The translations under genes were made by a program, and so were the position numbers. The notes beneath the pieces are model-generated. The model made no database searches. It worked only from the letters and a program-made list of their open reading frames with translations, and had not been told where the DNA came from. Positions 56,151 through 64,000 of a stretch of DNA of 64,000 nucleotides are shown in pieces; positions within the stretch are counted from its first letter, which is position 1, and each line of letters begins with the position of its first letter. This DNA is from Pinus tabuliformis (taxonomy: Eukaryota; Streptophyta; Pinopsida; Pinales; Pinaceae): NCBI GenBank assembly GCA_031772625.1, contig CM062808.1:474297655-474361654 (forward strand). The letters run 5' to 3'.

Positions 56151-56880
56151 CTAGCCACGGAAGTTAGGATTCCTAACTTGTGGCTCAGGCTTGTCGAGCT
56201 TCACGCTTTCAAGCATCTGCTCTACCTTTTTGAGTAGTTGATCCTTTGAAGAAGACTCTTCTTTCACAATGATTTTCTTTTCTGCTTTCGCTCTAGCTCT
56301 TTTGGACAACAGATTTGCTTCAACGCTGACCGCAATTTTCTGCATGTCTTCTATTGTGGCCGGTTCTCTCTCTCTTAATTGGTAGGCCATGTCAGCATCA
56401 AAACCATCTGGAAACTTCATCATAGCTAGTCCCATAGGTGGCTTTAGATGATCTGGAATTTCGTTATAGACTTCATTAAATCTAACACAATAATCTTGGA
56501 TCGACTCACCAACGTTTCGTTTGATTTGTTCATATTCGGCCAGAATTAGAAGGGGATTATTTTTCACTTCCCACCGGTTTAAAAATTGTCTTTGTAGTTC
56601 AGCCAAGGTAGTGATACTTGCTGCCGACAGACCTCTGAACCATTTCTTCACATCACCTGCAAATGTCTATACAAAGAGTCTCATTGCCACATTCTCTGCA
56701 TCGATCTCATGGAGTTCATAGAAGTCTTCCATTTTTTCTACATGTTGTTGAGCAGTAATGCTGTTAGGAGTGCCATCAAAAAATGTGATTTTACTTTGAT
56801 AATTTGTTGGCATATCATCTAGAACTTGGGGCAGAACAAGGGGTGCGAAACGGGAAGCCATCATTCTCGATGGATTTGGC
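56151..56880 (-). pseudogene. Gag of E2 (retrotransposon gag domain)
   Basis: LPQVLDDMPTNYQSKITFFD, QQHVEKMEDFYELHEIDAEN, AMRLFV, TAG (about 56666), then TFAGDVKKWFRGLSAASITT, LAELQRQFLNRWEVKNNP and YCVRFNEVYNEIPDHLKPPM. The W-F-x-L and F-x-x-x-W pattern is the Ty3/gypsy gag domain. The TAG sits where Gln would be expected. Confidence 0.8.
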
Positions 56881-56939
56881 CTTGGAGGTGTTGGAGGAGT
56901 GTGAATAGTTTGTAAGGGGATTGCAATAGGAGTTTGGGG

Positions 56940-57266
56940 CTATGTTGCAATATAATTATCAATTAACATATTAGCTCTTTCTGTTTCAAGGTCTACAAGA
57001 AATTTCAGATTGGGGACAGTATAATCAATAGCCCTTTCGGATTTAGACTCAAACAATGATATCTCAAACCGTTCGTCAAACTCAAGCTCTTCAAGATACT
57101 CAAAAATGTCAGGACATGAATGGGATTTGAACACGGGAGTTATGGTGCTTTCTTGACGAAGGAGTCCTGGGATCAAATTGGGGTTTTCGTAGATATGAGG
57201 AGGATCTAGGTCTGGATTGGCTCTGGTATATCGTCTCGAAGCCAGCGTGTTATTGAGAAAAGTCAC
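56940..57266 (-). pseudogene. Gag N-terminal leader of E2
   Basis: 109 codons from MTFLNNTLASRRYTRANPDL, acidic, ending in TAG and followed in frame by a Pro-rich stretch leading to gag. The start is about 115 bp from the PBS. Confidence 0.6.
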
Positions 57267-57359
57267 AGGACACCACCAACTTACTTAGCCTTTCCAATCC
57301 TAAGCTCATCATCCGAAAGCTTATAATTATTATGAAACAAGGGGATTTGATTTCAGTTT

Positions 57360-57378
57360 GTCCCCAGTGGAGTCACCA
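57360..57378 (-). promoter_or_regulatory. Primer-binding site of E2
   Basis: On the - strand TGGTGACTCCACTGGGGAC lies three bases inside the LTR end. Near-identical to N1's site. Confidence 0.85.
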
Positions 57379-58877
57379 CTATGTTAGCACCTAAATCTGC
57401 CCTAGGCTGAAGGAAGGCAAAATTTAGGGTAACCACAAACCACGCTCAGTCTGGTAGCTAGCCCTACCAGAGCAGGAGAGGGCTCTCTCCGAGTCACGTT
57501 CAGTGAATAGATAATCAAAAATAGTCTGAGATGACTTACAATGAAATATTTACCTTAGGCTAGTAAGTGAATAGGGATTCGGGAAACAATTTTCATGAAT
57601 GACCGAGCTTCTGGGATGGTATGGGACCAACGGTCAGCAAAGAACAGAGAATTTAATACAAAGGCACAGATTATTTCGTGAGGCAAGGTAGGTGGAAAAT
57701 GTAACAATTTAGTTTGAGGTACCACAGCATGAATAGATTGTTGAAGAAAGTGAAAAGGGCATGGTGACATGAATCCTTTTCAACAGAAGAATAACACTGA
57801 ACATGAAATTTTCCCACGGGCAGAACAATAAAATTGAATTCTACCTAATCTCACTCAGCAAATTTCACTGGAAATGAACATGAATTGAATTATGAAACAT
57901 AATGAAATACATATGAAAACATAAGAGACACATTTTCTACACTCACAACCACAAGAATCTCATGAAACAGAGCCGCTACCTTTCATTAATTCTCTGTCAA
58001 AAATACATAGTGAAGAAACAAAGTTTCTTTCCCACAGTCTCCCAGAAGTTACAAGCCAACCAACCCTTTGCAAATAACTTGCATACAATATATAGAATGT
58101 ATAAGGAAGATATAGAATTCCCAAGGGTTGGGGAGTTACTCGAATCATTGCAAAATGGAGATGGAGAGCCAACCATCAGCTACAGGTGTAGCGCTACAAA
58201 CATGACATTTGGCTTGGGTGACCATTTGCCTTCCTTCGCCACTTGGATAGAAGCCAATATGGAGAAAAAATACTTTAAATTCTTCCCTTGGTGCCAAAAA
58301 ACCGAAGTGTAGATGAGCGGGCCCACTTGGAGAAGTCGCGAACCGAAATTTCGCGAAACGGAAGCAAATTGGGCAATTTTTCCTCTGTGCACCGTGCCAT
58401 TTTCTCTGTGCGCCGTGCTACTTTGGGGCCTGTTTTGGGGCACTTGCAAGTGTCCAAAATGTTCCCAAGTAGGCTTGTTGGAAAGCCTGTCCTGTCTAGT
58501 TTCTAACCCCACTGGAATTTTTGAATTTGGTGCTCATTTTCCCCTCCAAATCTTCATTCTCCCAAGACTACTTTCTATGTGTCAAAAAAGTGACAGAGAG
58601 GCCATTTTTGGGTGTTTTTTGACCTTTTGGAGACTCATACCTTGCCAAAATTTCTTTTCTGGACACCAGTAGTCGTGATTTTCCATGCTGAATCCAAAAA
58701 TTCAAACCATTCCTCATTTGGAGCTCTAGAATTTTAGCGTCGCGCGCACAGGGAGAAAATCTCTGTTTTTTGCCCAAAAAAATACCATGTGACCAAAAAT
58801 TCCCCAAATTTCTTGAAATTTGGGCTGGAGGTTCCCTATGGGGTGTTATGATGGGCCAAGGAAGCCTTAGCCAAGAT

Positions 58878-59517
58878 TCAAAGCCGATCTTGTTCTTTTG
58901 CCTCTTTTTCCTTTCTTGTTGCTTTCCTCGATTTCGCTTTCAAACTCCTTATCCGGGCCTTTGCACTCATGTTTCGTGCCCTGTAATGATAAACCATCCT
59001 CCTCAGTATGGTTTTGTCTCTGTTGGCCTTCTCCAACAGTCTCTCTAAGTGGATGTTGACTCTCTCGAGATTGGCCTCCTGGTCCTCATTGATTTCTTGC
59101 TCCAATGGTGTGAGCTCAACTCCTCTCCTTTGTGCAGCTTGGCGATGTTCACGAATGTTTTGTAGCTCCATGATCGTTCGCTGATCCTCAAGCTGCTTGT
59201 TTCTCTACTCCAGGTACTTCATGTTCCACTTGGCCCTCTCCAAGTCAAGGGACAAGTCCTCAATCTCTGACTGCTGCTCCTGGATGACCTCTCTAAGCTC
59301 TGCATTTGTAGGTTTTGTATCTGTCTCATCATCCTGAAGGAGAACGAATTTTGTCTCTCGTTCACCTGATGGCTCACCTGAAGGCCCCTCATCATGCACT
59401 GGCTCCTTACCTCTGCCATACTCCTGTGATGCTGATGTCGGAAGCAAGGCCCCTTCCACCCCAGGTGGAGATAACACTCGCTTTGCTGCTGCAAACAAAG
59501 GTCTACTGCCTTTCTAA
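58878..59517 (-). pseudogene. C-terminal coiled-coil half of the LTR gene, right LTR
   Basis: Same layout as 36287-36964: FAAAKRVLSPPGVEG, ELREVIQEQQSEIEDLSLDL, TAG after KYLE (about 59208), MELQNIREHRQ, ARNMSAKARIRSLKAK. Both TAG codons of the left LTR are present here, so they existed before E2 inserted. Confidence 0.7.
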
Positions 59518-60359
59518 TAGGTGATGTATACTGGCATTGTAGTAGTCTCATGTCGCTTATACTGATGAGATGGGCCACCTATCTCATGTTATGCCTCTGA
59601 TACTACCTGTGGAGCGCTGAAGAAGTCACGAGAGATGAAGTCCTCCTAAGCAATACCCTGCAATCCCAACTGATGGTCCACCAAAATCCGGATAAGAGCA
59701 AAGTGATAAACAATGTTGAGCTGCTGTCGAGGGGTCTTGTGCTGCATGAAATTTTTCATCCTCTCTATGTTCCCGCAAATGAAAAATGGGAGGTTCATCA
59801 TCCACACCCTGGTAAAGTGCATGAGCAACCTGATGTGATAGGCATAAAGGCGAGAAAACCTCCCCTCACAACTGAAGTATTTCATGATCAATTTCATGAG
59901 CGGAGCATACTCATCTCTCAAAAATCTGAATGGAAAAACTCTTGTGAGCTGGCTCAAACAGCTGGCCTTAATGTAAGGCTCATAATGATGCCTCTCCACC
60001 TTCTTCTTCTTATGCCACTGTTCTCCAATGTTCGGTATGCCTGTTGCCACTGATATGGTTTCGGGTGTCAATGTGAAAGTGACCCCAGCCAAGATAGACT
60101 GTCCTCCATGTAGGTGAAGTGCAAAAAGACGGGCCAACTCATGATGAACTCTGACATTTGCCACCCTCTGAAAAAATTCGAAACATGCTAAGTGCTGGAA
60201 GCATGACATAGCAAGAGGGCATGCCTGCAACTCGGTGAGGGTGTTTGGCTCATCTCTAACATGTTTTCCACTCCGGTGATGTCTCCTGGGGGCCTGTTCT
60301 CCTGAAGCTGTATCACTGTGGGTCTCCTCCTCATATTCTGATGAAACCTCGGATGCCAT
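59518..60359 (-). pseudogene. LTR-encoded protein, N-terminal domain, right LTR
   Basis: From MASEVSSEYEEE (60359). Same protein as 36965-37810 at about 95 percent by eye. It has two extra stops: TAG after LGLQGIA (59646 region; Trp in the left copy) and TAA at about 59591. Then the shared TAG at about 59518. Confidence 0.7.
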
Positions 60360-61825
60360 AACTGCTGTTTTGTAAACTGAATTTAGGTTGCCCTTTGATT
60401 TAAATGAAGTTGATAGTTGCTTTGACAATCTGCCACCAAGGGGACAATTAAAAAAGGGAGTATTAGGAGGGGGATAATATAATGGGAATAGGGGTTTATA
60501 GGAGAATTTTGTTTAGGGATATACAGGGGGTTTTAGGGTATTTTGATAGGGTAGTGTTTGTGTTGTTGGCAAGGTAGGGTTTGGGTTTTCTGAGTAATAG
60601 GAGGAGGGGGAAAGGGAGTATGATTTTGGTAGTGTTACGGTAGTGATTATGGTGAAAATGGCATAGGGAAGTGAGTAATAGGGGAAGGGTAGGAAAAACA
60701 CCTTGGCAACAATATCACTGTAGTACAACCCTATCATCATGGTTTTCTTGATGTCTTCTTTTGTTTGCTTTATAATTTTTTTTTGCATTTGATTATAGGC
60801 ATAAAACCATCGTATTTCTACCAAATTTGATGCACAAGTGGATGTAGGTTGCCTACCTTGCAAATAGGAGAGCTCCACAAAATTTTGGAGTGATTTGGCA
60901 GTGTTTTCGGCCCTTGGTCTGTGTGTGTCGCGCGCAAAACCTAGTGCGTCGCGCCTGTGTTAATTTTCAACTATGGGCAGCCTCTGTATGCACTGTGACC
61001 AGTGAGTGCGCTGCGCTCCTGTCAGTGTGCGCCACGCACTCTGAGATCACCCAAAGTTGCTCCAAATCGCTCTAATTCTTCAACTCACGAACTTGGACCC
61101 TTCTTCCAACACCTTGCTTGCACAATGAGCTTGTTTTATGGTGATATTTGTGTATATAGGCTTGGAGGTCATTTTTAAATTAACTTTTTCAAAAACCTAC
61201 CTTTCTAATGTCTTGTTTCAAAACTTTTTTCACTGACTTTAATACACCCTGATTTTCACTTTTTCTTTGAATTTTTGGGCTCAAATGATGAAATTTTCGA
61301 CACTTTTCACATGGATTGCATGACAGAGAAATTTGGCTACGAAAACCATGACTACACCTGAAGAAATCGATTGTCGACCTCTTGTTTGAAAATTTTGTCA
61401 CTAATAGCACTATTGGACTTTTCTTCAAAACAGAGTTTTGAAGAACTGTCGATTTTTATCAATAAGATGATGGAAAGCTGCGGATCATTACTTTACAAGA
61501 GCATCATTATGACGTGCATGGCTTTATTGGACATATTTCAAGACCAAACTCACCAATTTCCAGACCTAATGACCAAAAATGACATTTGTCCGTTGAAGGA
61601 CCAGACTTTGACTGTTATGGATTTTTTGATTATTTGACACAAAGACTTAAGCCAGCAGGAACCAGACAAGAGGGAAATAACTAGCATGACCTTCTCCGTC
61701 AGATAATGGCATGCCCCTAACGGAATGAAGATGAGTGAATCGAGCGGGACACCTAAAATTAAAATGCAAAAGAGTTTTAATCTCTAACGGAGGGCTGACC
61801 AGAACGACTCTAACACCCCAAACCC

Positions 61826-61995
61826 TCCTATATATCCCAAAACAAAAATTCTCCCCATAACCCCTATTCCCATCATATTATTTCCCTCCTAACACTCCCT
61901 TTTTTCATTATTCCACTTGGTGGCATATATCACAAACAACACCTAGCTTCACACCATCATCAAAGGGCAGCCTAAATACAGTACACACAGCAGTC
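61826..61995 (+). promoter_or_regulatory. Leader with TATA-like box before the outer LTR gene
   Basis: CTATATATCCC at 61828-61838, then a C-rich, ATG-free leader of about 150 bp up to the Met at 61996. The equivalent in E2 is GTATATCCC on the - strand near 60519. Promoter role is inferred. Confidence 0.4.
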
Positions 61996-62886
61996 ATGGC
62001 ATCACAACATTCATCAAAGTATGAGATGGAGACACAAAGTGACTCATCCTCGGAAGCGCAGGCTCCCAGGAGACATCACAAGAGTGGCAAACATGTTGGG
62101 GATGAGCCCACTACCCTCACTGAATTACAAGCATGCCCTCTTGCCATGTCATGTTTCCAGCACCTAGCATGTTTTGAATTTTGTCAAAGGGTGGCTAATG
62201 TTAGAGTTCATCATGAGTTGGCCCGTCTTTTTGTGCTTCACCTACATGGAGGTCAGTCTATCTTGGCTGGGGTCACCTTCACATTGACACCCGAAACTAT
62301 CTCAGTGGCAAAAGGCATACCAAGTTTTGGAGAACAGTGGCATAAGAAGAAGAACTTGTCACTCAATGTGGAGAGGGCCAAATGGATCATCAAGTATTTG
62401 GAGCAGAGAAACAAGCAGCTTGAGGACCAGCATGAGATCATGGAGCTGCAAAACATCCATGAGAATCGACAAGCTGCCCAACAAAGGAGGATCGAGCTCA
62501 CTACCTTGGAGCAAGAGATCAACAATGACCGTGAGTCCTGGCTAGAGCAGATCAACATCCACCTGGAGAGGCTGCTGGACAAGGCCGACAAGGACCTTGC
62601 CTTACTGAGACACATGGCTTTCCATTACAGGGCACGAAACATGAGTGCAAAGGCTCGAATAAAGAGTTTGAAGGCGAAATTGAGCAAAGCAACAAGAGAG
62701 GCAAAAGAGCAAGATCGGCTTCGAATCTTGGCTGAGGCTTCTTTGCATAGCATATCACCCCATAGAGAACCTCCAGCCCAAATTTCAAGGAATTTGGGGA
62801 AATTTTGGTCACATGACAAATTTTTGGGAAAAACACAGGTTTTTTCTCCCTGTGGCGCGGCGCTAAAAATTGGGAGTTCCAAATGA
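61996..62886 (+). CDS. Outer-copy LTR gene, internally deleted but open (296 residues)
   Basis: MASQHSSKYEMETQSDSSSE, HHKSGKHVGDEP, HLACFEFCQRVANVRVHHEL, TPETISVAKGIPSFGEQWHK (residues about 98-117), then a direct jump to LSLNVERAKWIIKYLEQRNK, that is, the middle (about 230 residues in E2) is missing in frame. Then MELQNIHENRQ and ARNMSAKARIKSLKAKLSKA coiled coil. It keeps CAG where both E2 copies have TAG. The only copy here without a stop in the retained parts. Confidence 0.65.
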   Translation: MASQHSSKYEMETQSDSSSEAQAPRRHHKSGKHVGDEPTTLTELQACPLAMSCFQHLACFEFCQRVANVRVHHELARLFVLHLHGGQSILAGVTFTLTPETISVAKGIPSFGEQWHKKKNLSLNVERAKWIIKYLEQRNKQLEDQHEIMELQNIHENRQAAQQRRIELTTLEQEINNDRESWLEQINIHLERLLDKADKDLALLRHMAFHYRARNMSAKARIKSLKAKLSKATREAKEQDRLRILAEASLHSISPHREPPAQISRNLGKFWSHDKFLGKTQVFSPCGAALKIGSSK

Positions 62887-64000
62887 AGAATGGTTTGCAT
62901 TTTTGGATTCAGCATGGAAAATCACGACTACTAGTTCTTGGACAAGAAATTTGGGCAATATCTGAGTCTCCAAGAGGTCAAAAACACCCAAGAAATGGCC
63001 TCTTTGCCCCTTTTTTGACACACAGGAAGCAGTCTTGGGAGAATGAAGATTTGGAGGGGCAAATGAGCACCAAATTCAGAAATTCCAGTTGGGTTAGAAA
63101 GTAGACAGGACAGGATTTCCAACAAGCACACTTGGGCACATTTTGGACACCTTCAAGTGCCTCAAATCAGGCTCCAAAGTAGCACGGCGCACAGAGAAAA
63201 TGGCGCAGCGCACACAGGAAAAATTGCCAAATTTGCTTCCGTTTCGCGAAATTTCGATTCGCGACTTCTCCAAGTGGGCCCACTCATCTACATTTTAGTT
63301 TTTTGGCACCTAAGGTGGCATTTAAAGTATTTTCTCTCCAGATTGGCTTCTATCCAAGTGGCGAAGGAAGGAAAACGGTCACCCAAGCCATTTGTCATGT
63401 TTGTAATGCTGCACCTGTAGCTGATGGTTGGCTCTTCACCTCCATTTTGTAATGATTCGAGTAACTCCCCAACCCTTGGGTGTTCTATCTCTTCATGGAA
63501 AATTCTATATATTGTATGCAAGCTATTTGCAAAGGGTTGGTTGGCTTGTAACTTCTGGGAGACTGTGGGAAAGAAACTCTACTTCTTCACTGTATATTTT
63601 TGACAGAGAATTAATGAAAGGTAGCGGCTCCATTTCATGAGATTCATGTGGTTGTCAGTGTAGAAAATGTGTCTCTTATGTTTTCATATGTATTTCGTTA
63701 TGTTTCATAATTCATTCATGTTCATTTCCAGTGAATTTTTTTGAGTTAGATAAGGTAGAATTCAATTTTATTGCTCTTCCTGTGGGAAAATTTCATGTTC
63801 AGTGTTCTTCTTCTGTTGAAAAGGATTCATGTTCCTATACCCTTTTCACTCCCCTAAACAATCTCTCCATTCCGCGTTATTTCAAACTAAATTGCTACAC
63901 TTTCCGCCTGCCTTGACTCACGAAGTAATCAGTGCCTTTGTGTTAAATTCTTTGTTCTTTGCTGACCGTTGGTCCCATACCATCCCAGAAGCTCAGTCAT
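62887..64000 (+). other. Noncoding 3' part of the outer LTR
   Basis: GC-rich words at 62850-62865 and 63182-63215, TTTCGCGAAATTTCG palindromic text at about 63241, and short open frames shared with E2 LTRs but lacking motifs. Confidence 0.5.

Larger units (their letters stand above)
34701..61815 (-). mobile_element. E2: Ty3/gypsy (Tat-type) element with 4.4-kb, gene-carrying LTRs
   Basis: LTR ends are TGTTAG...CTAACA at 34701/50936 and 57382/61815. Target duplication CCCCA lies at 34696-34700 and 61816-61820. A PBS abuts the right LTR, so sense is the - strand and the right LTR is 5'. Internal order on the - strand: gag (57266-56151), linker, protease, second RNase H, RT, RNase H, integrase. 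Only single stops and a few frameshifts interrupt it. The left LTR is split by N1. Hand comparison of the first 160 bp of the LTRs suggests several percent divergence, older than N1. Confidence 0.9.
57382..61815 (-). repeat. 5' LTR of E2
   Basis: 4434 bp, TGTTAGCACC...CTCTAACA on the + strand. It carries the LTR gene (58878-60359) in the same direction as gag-pol, so the gene is present upstream and downstream of pol. GC-rich words lie at 58388-58422, 58737-58750 and 60928-61040. Confidence 0.92.
61821..64000 (+). repeat. Right flank of E2: rest of the outer E2-type LTR copy (runs off the window)
   Basis: Read on the + strand it follows the E2 LTR from the C/T-rich leader (like the reverse complement of about 60530) through the gene to CCCAGAAGCTCAGTCAT, which corresponds to about 57595 in E2. 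About 200 bp of the LTR should lie beyond the window. E2 therefore inserted, in opposite orientation, into a relative of its own LTR. Confidence 0.75.

Overview
The window looks like intergenic DNA of a land plant with a very large, repeat-rich genome. A gymnosperm such as a conifer is my best guess, from the dominance of long Tat-type Ty3/gypsy elements with antisense accessory ORFs; this is inference only. I find no convincing host gene, rRNA or tRNA. Almost everything that can be explained is LTR retrotransposon, nested to three levels on the right.

Left part (1-16459). Element A is a decayed Ty3/gypsy element on the + strand. It carries a pre-RT linker, RT, RNase H, integrase, a second archaeal-type RNase H, an antisense plant-mobile-domain-like ORF, a tandem hairpin array, a polypurine tract (PPT) and a 3' LTR. 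That LTR is split by Copia-1 (9349-15486), a nearly complete Ty1/copia element with target duplication ACTAA. At 1-1783, upstream of A, lies an inverted accessory-gene module whose protein is related to genes in the right half.

Middle (16460-34700). This is old, poorly resolved DNA. It holds a LINE reverse transcriptase relic, tandem repeats and GC-rich hairpins, a 208-bp tandem duplication, a copia gag relic, Copia-2 (26175-31131, target duplication ATTAT), and the 3' LTR end of element B, a third relative of A.

Right part (34701-61815). E2 is a large Tat-type Ty3/gypsy element on the - strand with 4.4-kb LTRs and target duplication CCCCA. Each LTR contains a gene for an uncharacterised domain plus a coiled coil. 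E2 sits inside a diverged copy of the same LTR type in the opposite orientation (left flank before 34700, right flank 61821-64000). N1 (38310-49971, target duplication CCTAC) is inserted in E2's left LTR. N1 has gag and protease but no reverse transcriptase, and it shares LTR, PPT, 3' region and hairpin array with element A.

Most interesting. (i) A protein family of unknown function is carried inside LTRs (E2 and its host copy) and, in relatives, inside internal modules. (ii) A tandem array of about 50-bp units in N1 and A has paired arms that change together (GAGG/CCTC, GAGC/GCTC, CAAGC/GCTTG, GAGT/ACTC), so a hairpin appears to be conserved while its sequence changes. (iii) The second RNase H sits at different places in E2 (between protease and RT) and A (after integrase). 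(iv) Each element has its own short GC-rich word repeated within about 100-150 bp of noncoding sequence.
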